From assembly GCF_002005225.1 (NCBI RefSeq), contig NZ_CP019724.1, forward strand, positions 4,791,501 to 4,855,500: DNA of 64,000 bases, given 5' to 3'. Below the pieces are notes generated by a model. It saw only the letters and a program-made list of their open reading frames with translations, did no database searches and was not told the origin of the DNA. Below are positions 50,420 to 59,542 of the stretch, piece after piece. Source of the DNA: Streptomyces pactum. GTDB taxonomy: Bacteria > Actinomycetota > Actinomycetes > Streptomycetales > Streptomycetaceae. Both the position numbers and the translations under genes were made by a program. Positions within the stretch are counted from its first letter, which is position 1. Every line of letters starts with the position of its first letter.

Positions 50420-50644
50420 ATGGACCTGGGACGAAGGGAGCGCGACATCCTCGCGCTGGAGCGCCGCGGCTTCCCCGGCCCCGGCGCGAAGGAGCGAGCG
50501 ATCCGCGAGGAGCTGGGCCTGGCCCCCGTCCGCTACTACCAGCTCCTCAACGCCCTCCTGGACGACCCCCGCGCCCTGGCCGCCGACCCGGTGACGGTCA
50601 ACCGCCTGCGCCGGGTACGGGAGTCGCGTCGCTCGGAGCGATGA
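50420..50644 (+). CDS. DUF3263 small protein
   Basis: A 74-residue protein from ATG 50420. The sequence is that of the actinobacterial DUF3263 family: RERDILALERRGFPGPGAKE, then IREELGLAPVRYYQLLNALL, then RLRRVRESRR. A helical, helix-turn-helix-like fold is probable. The family is common in Streptomyces and mycobacteria and has no assigned function. It lies 35 nt before otsB. Confidence 0.85.
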   Translation: MDLGRRERDILALERRGFPGPGAKERAIREELGLAPVRYYQLLNALLDDPRALAADPVTVNRLRRVRESRRSER

Positions 50645-50679
50645 GAATGCCTCGCGCCCCGGCGGGATAGGTTCGCGGT

Positions 50680-51549
50680 ATGGGCAGCCACCAGGACTCC
50701 ACCCGTGACGACACCCCGGACCACCTGCCGACGCCCGCGACGGCGGCCGGACGCGAAGGGCTCGACGCCCTCCTCGCCGGCCCCGGCCGCGCGGTGATCG
50801 CCCTCGACTTCGACGGGACACTCGCCCCGATCGTCGCCGACCCCGACCGGGCCCGCGCCCACCCGGACGCCGTACCGGCGCTCGCGGGCCTGGCCCCGAA
50901 GGTCGCCGCCGTCGCGGTGATCACCGGCCGCCCGGCCGAGGTCGCCGTCCGCCACGGCGGCTTCGCGGACGTCCCCGGCCTGGACCACCTCGTCGTCCTC
51001 GGCCACTACGGCGCGGAGCGCTGGGACGCCGCCACCGGCACCCTCACCACGCCCGAACCGCACCCCGGCGTCGCCGCCGTCCGCGCCGAACTGCCGGGCC
51101 TGCTGGAGCACTCCGGGGCCGGGCAGGGCACGTGGACCGAGGAGAAGGGCCACGCGGTCGCCGTCCACACCCGTCGCGCCCCCGATCCCCAGGCGGCCTT
51201 CGACACCCTGCGCGCCCCCCTCACCGCCCTCGCCTCCCGCCACGGCCTCATCGTCGAACCCGGCCGCATGGTCCTGGAACTGCGCCCGCCCGGCATGGAC
51301 AAGGGCGCCGCCCTGCGGGAGTACGCCCGCGGAGTCGACGCGGGCTCCGTCCTCTACGCCGGCGACGACCTCGGCGACCTCCCCGCCTTCACGGCCGTCG
51401 ACACCCTCCGCGCGGAGGGTACCCCCGGCCTGCTGGTGTGCAGCGGCAGCGACGAGGTCCCGGAGCTGCGCGAACGAGCCGACGTGGTGGTCGACGGCCC
51501 GGCGGGAGTGGTGCGGCTGCTGCGCTCCCTGGCCGTGCGGCTCGCGTAG
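50680..51549 (+). CDS. otsB: Trehalose-6-phosphate phosphatase
   Basis: A 289-aa HAD-family phosphatase that converts trehalose-6-P to trehalose. HAD motif I is IALDFDGTLAPIVADP with both nucleophile aspartates. Motif II is VAVITGRP. Motif IV is VLYAGDDLGDLPAF. PGRMVLELRPPGMDKGAAL holds the lysine (motif III). The typical OtsB lid elements, including HYGAERWD, are present. It is convergent with otsA, 44 nt away, so the two enzymes of the OtsAB route are paired but separately transcribed. Trehalose is a spore and osmotic protectant. Confidence 0.94.
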   Translation: MGSHQDSTRDDTPDHLPTPATAAGREGLDALLAGPGRAVIALDFDGTLAPIVADPDRARAHPDAVPALAGLAPKVAAVAVITGRPAEVAVRHGGFADVPGLDHLVVLGHYGAERWDAATGTLTTPEPHPGVAAVRAELPGLLEHSGAGQGTWTEEKGHAVAVHTRRAPDPQAAFDTLRAPLTALASRHGLIVEPGRMVLELRPPGMDKGAALREYARGVDAGSVLYAGDDLGDLPAFTAVDTLRAEGTPGLLVCSGSDEVPELRERADVVVDGPAGVVRLLRSLAVRLA

Positions 51550-51593
51550 CCGCCGGCCGCCGCCCCCGGCCCCCTTCAGCCCGGCGGGCCCCT

Positions 51594-52997
51594 TCAGTCC
51601 CGCAACGCCGTCAACTGCTCGAGGAACCACCGCGCCGGGGGCAGCGCCGTCCCCGCCGCGGCCAACCGCTTCGACCGCTCCGCCCGCTCCCCGGGCCCGA
51701 CCGACAGCGCCTCGTGCAGCGCGTCCGCCGTACCGACCACGTCGTACGGGTTCACGGCGACCGCGTCCTCACCCAGCTCCTCGAAGGCCCCCGCCTCTCG
51801 CGAGAGCACCAGCACACACCCCCCGTCGGAGACGACCGGCACCTCCTTCGCGACGAGGTTCATCCCGTCCCGGACGGGATTGACCAGCGCCACGTCCGCC
51901 AGCCGGTACGCCGCCAGCGACCGTGCGAAGTCGTCCTCCACGTGCAGGACGACCGGCGTCCAGTCCGCCGTCCCGAACTCGGCGTTGACCGAATCGGCCA
52001 CCCGCCGCACCTCGGCGGTGTAATCCCGGTACACGGCGAGATCCTGCCGCGACGGGTACGCGAACGCGACGTGCACGACCCGCTCCCGCCACTCGGGCCG
52101 CCCCACCAGCAGTTCCCGGTACGCCAGCAGCCCCCGCACGATGTTCTTCGACAGCTCGGTCCGGTCCACCCGCACGATGGTCCTGCGCGCGCTCCCGTCC
52201 GGGCCCCGCCCGATCTCCGCCCGCAGCGCCGCCATCCGCTCGTCCACGTCGGCCTCGTGCGACCGCTGCCGCAGGAAGTCCGCGTCCGCGCCGAGCCCGT
52301 GCACGCCGATCTCCGTGCCGCCGGGCCCGCCCACCAGGGCGTCGCAGCACGCGGTGAACGCGTCGGCCCAGCGCCGGGTGAGGAATCCGAGCCGGTCGGC
52401 GCCGAGCATGCCGCGCAGCACCTGCTCGGCGATGTCGTCCGGCAGCACCCGGAAGTAGTCGACCGGCGCCCACGGCGTGTGCGAGAAGTGCCCGATGCGC
52501 AGGTCGGGCCGCAGCTCCCGCAGCATCCCCGGCACCAGCGTCAGGTGGTAGTCCTGCACGATCGCGACCGCGCCCTCGGCCGCCTCCTCGGCCAGCGCCT
52601 CGGCGAAGGCCCGGTTGTACGCCTCGTAGGAGGCCCACCGCCGCCGGAACTCCGCGTCGAAGACCGGCTCCAGGGGCGTCTGGTAGAGCATGTGGTGCAC
52701 GAACCACAGCACGCTGTTGGCGATCCCGTTGTACGCGTCCGCGTGCACGTCGGCCGGTACGTCCAGCATCCGTACGCCGTCCTCGCCGACCCCGCGCCGC
52801 ACCGCCTCGCGGTCGCCGTCGCCGAGCGCGGAACACACCCACAGCGCCCCCGCGTCCGGCCCGATGGCCGACAGTCCGGAGACCAGCCCGCCGCCGCCGC
52901 GTTTGGCGTGCAGCGAACCGTCCTGACGCACCTCGTACGAGACCGGCCCCCGGTTGGAGGCGACCAGTACCTGAGCAGCACCGAAGCTTGAAGCCAT
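51594..52997 (-). CDS. otsA: Trehalose-6-phosphate synthase
   Basis: A 467-aa GT20 glycosyltransferase that joins (U/A/G)DP-glucose and glucose-6-P. Motifs: VLVASNRGPVSYEV with the N-terminal R-G-P, KRGGGGLVSGL (phosphate-binding glycines), the VQDYHLTLVPGMLRELRPDL strand, GHFSHTPWAPVDYFRVLP, VRVDRTELSKNIVRGLLAYRE, and LVNPVRDGMNLVAKEVPVV near the C terminus with the donor-binding E. ATG 52997 follows TTGAGG. An in-frame TTG 53006 could add three residues. Acts in the cytosol together with OtsB. Confidence 0.95.
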   Translation of the reverse strand: MASSFGAAQVLVASNRGPVSYEVRQDGSLHAKRGGGGLVSGLSAIGPDAGALWVCSALGDGDREAVRRGVGEDGVRMLDVPADVHADAYNGIANSVLWFVHHMLYQTPLEPVFDAEFRRRWASYEAYNRAFAEALAEEAAEGAVAIVQDYHLTLVPGMLRELRPDLRIGHFSHTPWAPVDYFRVLPDDIAEQVLRGMLGADRLGFLTRRWADAFTACCDALVGGPGGTEIGVHGLGADADFLRQRSHEADVDERMAALRAEIGRGPDGSARRTIVRVDRTELSKNIVRGLLAYRELLVGRPEWRERVVHVAFAYPSRQDLAVYRDYTAEVRRVADSVNAEFGTADWTPVVLHVEDDFARSLAAYRLADVALVNPVRDGMNLVAKEVPVVSDGGCVLVLSREAGAFEELGEDAVAVNPYDVVGTADALHEALSVGPGERAERSKRLAAAGTALPPARWFLEQLTALRD

Positions 52998-53141
52998 ACG
53001 CCTCAACCTAGCCCGGCCCCGAAACCCTCAAACGTGGACGGACGGCCCCGCGGCGTCGATTGCGTCACGTGCCTTGTGTGGGCGGTGTGAATGGAATGAG
53101 GATGTGCGGTGCACATTTCAACCTTCTGGGGGGTGGGTGCC

Positions 53142-53822
53142 ATGCCCATACGTATGCGTGGACTCGCGGGCGCCGCGGCACTGGTCGCGGCCTCCGCGCT
53201 GGCCCTGGCCGGCTGCGGCGACGGGAGCGCCGGTACGCGGACGGCGGACGAGCGACCGGCCTCGGCCACCGCGACCCCGAGCCCGACACCCACGCCGACG
53301 CCCACGCCCACACCGACTCCGACGCCCACGCCGACGCCCACACCCACCGTCGTCACGCTGGACGACCACACCGGCGCCACCATCGGCAAGGCGGTCGGCG
53401 CGGCGGAGCGGGCCGGGCTCGCCTACGTCGTCCAGCTCCAGGGCACGGGCGGGAGGCAGGCCTCCTCCTGGTCCGCGGGCGAGGAGGTCTGCGAGCAGAC
53501 CGACGACCCCGGTGGCTCCCGCGACGTGGCGTTCACCGTCCCGCGCACCGGCCACGACTGCTCCGGAGACCCGCTGTACACCCCGGAACCGGAGCCCGAG
53601 CCGGCACGGACGGCGGACCCCGGCACGGGCCCCGGCACCGGTACCGGAAGCGGCACCGGCGCCTGCGAGCTCACCAGCCCCGCGGGCAACTGCTACGCCG
53701 ACGGCCAGTTCTGCGCCAAGAAGCACCGCGGCCTGAGCACCCACGGCCGGGGCGGCGAGTACCTGACCTGCGAGCAGGACTCCGGCGGCATCTGGCGCTG
53801 GTCGGACGGCGTCCCCGGCTGA
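53142..53822 (+). CDS. Secreted lipoprotein with Thr-Pro repeat stalk
   Basis: A 226-aa protein from ATG 53142 (GGGGGGTGG upstream). The signal peptide MPIRMRGLAGAAALVAASAL ends in lipobox ALAGC (Cys ~25). Residues ~42-65 are a (TP)n stalk encoded by 6/12-bp repeats. A ~90-residue globular part (VVTLDDHTGATIGKAVGAAE; GLAYVVQLQG) resembles a PASTA-like fold. After a Glu-Pro/Gly-Thr linker comes a Cys-containing tail (CELTSPAGNCYADGQFCAKK; YLTCEQDSGGIWRW). Function unknown. It is likely surface-anchored on a rigid spacer. Confidence 0.82.
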   Translation: MPIRMRGLAGAAALVAASALALAGCGDGSAGTRTADERPASATATPSPTPTPTPTPTPTPTPTPTPTPTVVTLDDHTGATIGKAVGAAERAGLAYVVQLQGTGGRQASSWSAGEEVCEQTDDPGGSRDVAFTVPRTGHDCSGDPLYTPEPEPEPARTADPGTGPGTGTGSGTGACELTSPAGNCYADGQFCAKKHRGLSTHGRGGEYLTCEQDSGGIWRWSDGVPG

Positions 53823-53849
53823 CCCTCAGGCCCCGGCTGACCCTCAGGC
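53814..53849. repeat. 18-bp duplication spanning two convergent stop codons
   Basis: CCCCGGCTGACCCTCAGG occurs twice in tandem. The first copy contains the stop of the lipoprotein gene and the second contains the stop of gpgS on the other strand. Confidence 0.85.
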
Positions 53850-54788
53850 CACCCTCCGGGCCGCGTACTCCGCGATCTCCGCCATCGGGGGCCGTTCCTC
53901 GGTGTCCACGGAGTACGTGCGCGGCTCGAAACCGTCGGCGCCCCGTTCGAACTGGGTGAGGGACGGCCGCACCAGGTGGCCGCGGGCCAGCCGGAGCTGG
54001 GCGGTGCGGTAGATCGCGGCGGACATGCGGCCCAGCGCCTGGCCGTCCTGGTGCCGGTGCCGGCGGACGCCGACGTCGACCTGTGCGAGGGCGTCCAGGC
54101 CCACCAGGTGCAGGGCGTCGACCAGCATGCCCAGTTCGACGCCGTAGCCGACGGGGAAGGGGAGCTGCTCGAGCAGGGTGCGGCGGGCCGCGTACTCGCC
54201 GCCGAGCGGCTGGACGAAGCCGGCCAACTGCGGCCAGTGCAGGTTGAGCAGCGGGCGGGCCATCAGCTCCGTGACCCGGCCGCCCTGGCCGGGCGCGGCG
54301 CCGAGCGGGCGGTCGTACATCGCCTTGACGAGGTGCACGTCCGGGTCGGTGAGCAGCGGGCCCACGATGCCGGAGACGAAGTCGGCGGTGAACTCGCGCA
54401 GGTCGGCGTCGACGAAGCAGACGATGTCGCCGCCGGTGACCAGCAGCGAGCGCCACAGCACCTCGCCCTTGCCGGGCACGGCCGGGACGCGGGGGAGGAT
54501 CGTGTCCCGGTGCACCACCCGCGCGCCCGCCGCCGCGGCCACCTCCGACGTGCGGTCGCCCGAACCGGAGTCCACGACCACGACCTCGTCGACGAGCGGC
54601 ACCCGGCCCATCAGGTCCCGGCGGATCACCGAGACGATGTCGCCGACGGTCGCCTCCTCGTCGAGGGCGGGGAGTACCACGCTGACCGACTGCCCGGTGG
54701 CCTGTTTGGCGGTCAGGATCCGCTGGATCGGCCGGTCCGACACGGACCAGGAGCGTGCGCTCAGCCAGCGCTCGACTTCTTCCAGCAC
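53844..54788 (-). CDS. gpgS: Glucosyl-3-phosphoglycerate synthase
   Basis: A 314-aa GT-A glycosyltransferase (GT81) that transfers glucose to 3-phosphoglycerate, the first step to glucosylglycerate and, in mycobacteria, methylglucose lipopolysaccharides. Motifs: VSVVLPALDEEATVGDIVSV, VVVDSGSGDRTSEVA, the metal-binding DADL in GGDIVCFVDADLREF, and GVELGMLVDALHLVGL. The N-terminal ~30 residues match the GpgS helical arm. GTG 54788 is preceded by AAAGGAG. Divergent from the thrC leader. Glucosylglycerate is a compatible solute, which fits the neighbouring trehalose genes. Confidence 0.93.
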   Translation of the reverse strand: MLEEVERWLSARSWSVSDRPIQRILTAKQATGQSVSVVLPALDEEATVGDIVSVIRRDLMGRVPLVDEVVVVDSGSGDRTSEVAAAAGARVVHRDTILPRVPAVPGKGEVLWRSLLVTGGDIVCFVDADLREFTADFVSGIVGPLLTDPDVHLVKAMYDRPLGAAPGQGGRVTELMARPLLNLHWPQLAGFVQPLGGEYAARRTLLEQLPFPVGYGVELGMLVDALHLVGLDALAQVDVGVRRHRHQDGQALGRMSAAIYRTAQLRLARGHLVRPSLTQFERGADGFEPRTYSVDTEERPPMAEIAEYAARRVA

Positions 54789-54833
54789 GTTCGGTGGCTC
54801 CTTTGTGATCCATCTCGCGGTACGGACGACTAT

Positions 54834-54861
54834 CTCAACCGTCGTGGCCTTCGGTTACAGT
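54834..54861 (+). promoter_or_regulatory. Putative thrC promoter
   Basis: A -10-like TACAGT (54856-54861) is preceded by CTCAAC at a spacing of ~16 nt. Transcription from here would start ~60 nt before the riboswitch. The call rests on hexamer resemblance only. Confidence 0.35.
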
Positions 54862-54930
54862 CTTGAACAACGCGGCGGACCACCGCATGCCGGGGTCACG
54901 CGCGTACCACCGAAAAACAACCACATACCG

Positions 54931-55074
54931 CTCATCCAGAGGGGCAGAGGGATACGGCCCGTTGAAGCCCCGGCAACCCTCCAGTCGGTTCTTGTCACGC
55001 GGACGTGGCGAGGCTCCCGACTAGGGAAGGTGCCAAATCCGTCTCACGGCGAGATGCGTCGTGAGGAAGATGAG
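54931..55074 (+). ncRNA. SAM-I (S-box) riboswitch in the thrC leader
   Basis: The aptamer is clear: P1 arms CTCATC (54931-54936) and GATGAG (55069-55074) pair perfectly. The conserved core elements follow in order: CCAGAGGGGCAGAGGGA, GAAGCCCCGGCAACC, then AGGTGCCAAATCC and the terminal stem-loop near 55041-55066. The distal P1 strand runs straight into the GGAG and AAAGGG ahead of the thrC start, so SAM binding probably hides the ribosome-binding region rather than forming a terminator. SAM-responsive control of threonine synthase would balance homoserine use between threonine and methionine. Confidence 0.9.
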
Positions 55075-55094
55075 GAGAAAGGGCCTCGCCTCAC

Positions 55095-56405
55095 ATGGCT
55101 GTGCAGACTGTCGCAAGCAACACCGACACCGCCGCTTCCCCCACCCTTGCCGCCTCCCCGGTCGACCTCGGTCCCGCCGCGGCGCTCTCCTGCCGCGAGT
55201 GCGGCCACCGCGTGCCGCTCGGCCCCGTCTTCGCCTGCGAGGAGTGTTTCGGCCCGCTGGAGATCGCCTACGACTTCTCGACCTACGACACCGAGGAGCT
55301 CCGCGCGCGCATCGAGGCGGGCCCCGCGAACATCTGGCGCTACGCCCCGCTGCTGCCCGTCCCCGCCGACGTGGCCGACAAGCCGAACATCAACCCGGGC
55401 TGGACCAAGCTGGTCAAGGCCGACAACCTGGCCCGCGAGCTCGGCGTCACCGGCGGCCTGTACGTCAAGGACGACTCCGGCAACCCGACGCACTCCTTCA
55501 AGGACCGCGTCGTCGCGCAGGCCATCGAGGCCGCCCGCGCCTTCGGTTTCACCACCCTGTCCTGCTCCTCCACCGGCAACCTCGCGGGTGCCGTCGGCGC
55601 CGCCGCCGCCCGCGCCGGCTTCCGCTCCTGCGTGTTCATCCCGCACGACCTGGAGCAGGGCAAGGTCGTCATGGCCGCCGTCTACGGCGGTGAGCTGGTC
55701 GGCATCGAGGGCAACTACGACGACGTGAACCGCTTCTGCTCCGAGCTGATCGGCGACCCGGCGGGCGAGGGCTGGGGCTTCGTCAACGTCAACCTGCGGC
55801 CGTACTACGCGGAGGGCTCCAAGACCCTCGCCTACGAGGTCTGCGAGCAGCTCGGCTGGCGGCTGCCCGACCAGATCGTCGTCCCGATCGCGTCCGGCTC
55901 CCAGCTCACGAAGATCGACAAGGGCCTGCAGGAGCTGATCAGGCTCGGTCTGGTCGAGGACAAGCCGTACAAGATCTTCGGCGCCCAGGCCGAGGGCTGC
56001 TCGCCGGTGTCCACCGCGTACAAGGCCGGCCACGACGTCGTCCGCCCCCAGAAGCCGGACACCATCGCCAAGTCCCTGGCGATCGGCAACCCGGCCGACG
56101 GCCCCTACGTCCTCGACATCGCGCGCCGCACCGGCGGCGCGGTGGAGGACGTGACCGACGAGCAGGTCGTCGAGGCCATCAAGCTGCTCGCCCGCACCGA
56201 GGGCATCTTCGCGGAGACGGCGGGCGGCGTGACGGTCGGCGTGACCAAGAAGCTGATCGAGGACGGCGTCCTGGACCCGTCGCTCACCACCGTCGTCCTC
56301 AACACCGGCGACGGACTGAAGACCCTCGACGCGGTGGCCGGCACCGGCCTCAGCGCCACGATCCGTCCCAACCTGGACTCCTTCCGAGAGGCTGGCCTCG
56401 CATGA
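55095..56405 (+). CDS. thrC: Threonine synthase
   Basis: A 436-aa PLP enzyme that converts O-phosphohomoserine to threonine. The N-terminal segment has two Cys pairs, CRECGHRV and CEECFGPLEI, a zinc-ribbon-like head common in this group. The PLP lysine is in GNPTHSFKDRVV. The phosphate-binding loop is SCSSTGNLAGAVGAAAA. Later motifs are PIASGSQLTKIDKGLQE and EGIFAETAGGVTVGV. ATG 55095 lies 20 nt after the riboswitch. The stop overlaps the start of the small sulfur-carrier gene by 4 nt, so the two proteins are translationally coupled. Confidence 0.95.
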   Translation: MAVQTVASNTDTAASPTLAASPVDLGPAAALSCRECGHRVPLGPVFACEECFGPLEIAYDFSTYDTEELRARIEAGPANIWRYAPLLPVPADVADKPNINPGWTKLVKADNLARELGVTGGLYVKDDSGNPTHSFKDRVVAQAIEAARAFGFTTLSCSSTGNLAGAVGAAAARAGFRSCVFIPHDLEQGKVVMAAVYGGELVGIEGNYDDVNRFCSELIGDPAGEGWGFVNVNLRPYYAEGSKTLAYEVCEQLGWRLPDQIVVPIASGSQLTKIDKGLQELIRLGLVEDKPYKIFGAQAEGCSPVSTAYKAGHDVVRPQKPDTIAKSLAIGNPADGPYVLDIARRTGGAVEDVTDEQVVEAIKLLARTEGIFAETAGGVTVGVTKKLIEDGVLDPSLTTVVLNTGDGLKTLDAVAGTGLSATIRPNLDSFREAGLA

Positions 56406-56677
56406 GCGTGACCGTTCGCATCCCGACCATCCTGCGCACCTACACCGGCGGCAAGGCCGAGGTGCCCGCCGAGGGCGTCAACCTGGGCGAGGTCATCTCC
56501 GACCTGGAGAAGAACCACACCGGCATCGCCGCCCGTGTCCTGGACGACCAGGGCAAGCTGCGCCGCTTCGTCAACGTCTACGTCAACGACGACGACGTCC
56601 GCTTCGAGCAGGGCCTGGAGACCGCGACCCCGGACGGCGCCGGCGTCTCCATCATCCCCGCGGTCGCGGGTGGCTGA
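56402..56677 (+). CDS. MoaD/ThiS-family sulfur-carrier protein (CysO-like)
   Basis: A 91-aa ubiquitin-fold protein ending in Gly-Gly (IIPAVAGG), the residue pair that is adenylated and thiocarboxylated in MoaD, ThiS and CysO. The body (VTVRIPTILRTYTGGKAEV; RRFVNVYVNDDDVRFEQGL) is closest to the mycobacterial CysO type that donates sulfur for cysteine synthesis by CysM. It is coupled to thrC by an ATGA overlap under one SAM riboswitch, linking sulfur and aspartate-family amino-acid supply. The activating and cysteine-synthase genes are not in the window. Confidence 0.92.
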   Translation: MSVTVRIPTILRTYTGGKAEVPAEGVNLGEVISDLEKNHTGIAARVLDDQGKLRRFVNVYVNDDDVRFEQGLETATPDGAGVSIIPAVAGG

Positions 56678-56724
56678 CCCGCCTCTCCGTTACCTTCGGT
56701 AATCGCGGTAACGCTCGGTTTGTC

Positions 56725-56763
56725 GAATTGCCCCCTCCGTAAGAGAAGCGGAGGGGGCAATTC
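56725..56763 (+). terminator. Strong hairpin terminator of the thrC operon
   Basis: GAATTGCCCCCTCCG and CGGAGGGGGCAATTC form a perfect 15-bp stem with a 9-nt loop, 48 nt after the sulfur-carrier stop. Confidence 0.93.
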
Positions 56764-57115
56764 CATGTGGTTGAGCGCGGTAGAGTTGGGGAACGCGCTC
56801 CCGATCGGAAGATCGGGAACCCTGAATTCCTGCCGCCCGTCCGACAAGATGTAGCCAAAGTGTGGGCGTATTTCGCGGCTTTTGTTCCCTTTGTGTGCCC
56901 CGACTTGACCCGAATTCAGGCGAATTCTCGCCACATTCCGGGCCGGGTGCGTCCAGATTTCTCGTCCGATTGACCTGTTGCAGACGGCAGTTGGACAGAT
57001 ACATTCAGCCGCGGTCGACGCGTTCCGGCGCACGCCCCCAGTCGTGGGGGGTGAGGTCTGACCCGGGTCCGCGAAGTGCGGATCTGTGCAAGGGCCAGTA
57101 ATAGGGGAGTTAGGC
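56764..57115 (+). promoter_or_regulatory. Promoter and long leader of the cold-shock gene
   Basis: 352 nt without a credible gene. A -35 TTGCAG (56978-56983), 16-nt spacer and -10 TACATT (57000-57005) predict a ~100-nt leader, as usual for cold-shock genes. The leader can form a GCCCCC/GGGGGG-type stem near 57034-57052. Further upstream, TCCCGATC-GGAA-GATCGGGA (56799-56818) is an 8-bp stem with a GNRA loop of unknown meaning. Confidence 0.55.
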
Positions 57116-57319
57116 ATGGCTCAGGGCACCGTCAAGTGGTTCAACGCGGAGAAGGGGTACGGCTTCATCGCGGTCGACGGTGGTGCGGATGTTTTCGTCC
57201 ACTACAGCGCGATTCAGATGGACGGCTACCGCACCCTCGAAGAAGGCCAGCGGGTCGAGTTCGAGATCTCGCAGGGTCAGAAGGGCCCGCAGGCCGACAT
57301 GGTTCGCCTCAGCGCCTGA
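57116..57319 (+). CDS. Cold-shock domain protein (CspA family)
   Basis: A 67-aa nucleic-acid chaperone made of a single cold-shock domain. RNP1 is [11 protein letters not shown]2 is VFVHYSAI, and the N terminus [18 protein letters not shown] is diagnostic. It binds single-stranded RNA/DNA and melts secondary structure. ATG 57116 follows GGGGAG. It lies alone between two terminators, 364 nt before groEL2. In S. coelicolor one of several scoF-type genes occupies this position. Confidence 0.95.
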   Translation: MAQGTVKWFNAEKGYGFIAVDGGADVFVHYSAIQMDGYRTLEEGQRVEFEISQGQKGPQADMVRLSA

Positions 57320-57352
57320 GACGCGCGGCCACCGCAAGCGAAGGTCTTCTCT

Positions 57353-57388
57353 GAAGGGCTCGCATCCCCCCGGGGGTGCGGGCCCTTC
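57353..57388 (+). terminator. Terminator hairpin after the cold-shock gene
   Basis: GAAGGGC-T-CGCA pairs with TGCG-G-GCCCTTC around a C/G-rich top, 33 nt after the stop codon. Confidence 0.85.
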
Positions 57389-57494
57389 GGTCTGCCCGGA
57401 CTCCTGCCCGGACTGCTGCCCGGGCTCCCGCCCGGACGCCGGTCCCGAAGGGCGGTCCCGAAGGGCGGTCCCCGGCGCCGATCCCCGGAAGGCG

Positions 57495-57538
57495 CTTGCA
57501 CTCGACAGGGGCGAGTGCTAATCATTGCGTTAGCACTC
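57495..57538 (+). promoter_or_regulatory. CIRCE element (HrcA operator) with an extra half-site
   Basis: CTTGCACTC-N9-GAGTGCTAA (57495-57521) is a CIRCE with the canonical 9-nt spacer and a slightly imperfect left arm. A third half-site, TTAGCACTC (57530-57538), follows 8 nt later and is an exact complement of the right arm. HrcA repression is relieved by heat. Confidence 0.92.
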
Positions 57539-57553
57539 TGAAGGTGAGAGTGA

Positions 57554-59308
<1,755 letters not shown>

Positions 59309-59341
59309 TCGGCCTCCGGCTGATCGACCGTCCGTCACGTA

Positions 59342-59385
59342 CCGAGGGCGGCACCCCCTGTTCCGGCAGGGGGTGCCGCCCTCGG
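59342..59385 (+). terminator. groEL2 terminator
   Basis: A perfect 19-bp stem (CCGAGGGCGGCACCCCCTG with its complement) and a 6-nt TTCCGG loop, 33 nt after the groEL2 stop. Confidence 0.95.
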
Positions 59386-59508
59386 GCGTTCCCGGGCGCC
59401 CGGCGGACGCCCGGGTGTGCCCCGGATCACACCAGGCGGGCAGGGTCGGACGGAATGGTGGCGCGGGGTGGGCCGGTTGTCGCTGGAGTGCGGTCAATGC
59501 ATGCGCAC

Positions 59509-59522
59509 ATACCGACTGGTAT
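59509..59522. promoter_or_regulatory. Inverted-repeat operator candidate upstream of the ene-reductase
   Basis: ATACC-GACT-GGTAT lies 20 nt before the GTG start and just ahead of the AAAGGAG ribosome-binding site. It resembles operators of HxlR/TetR-type repressors that govern ene-reductase genes. No regulator gene is adjacent. Confidence 0.55.
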
Positions 59523-59542
59523 CGCCTAAAGGAGCCCCCCAC

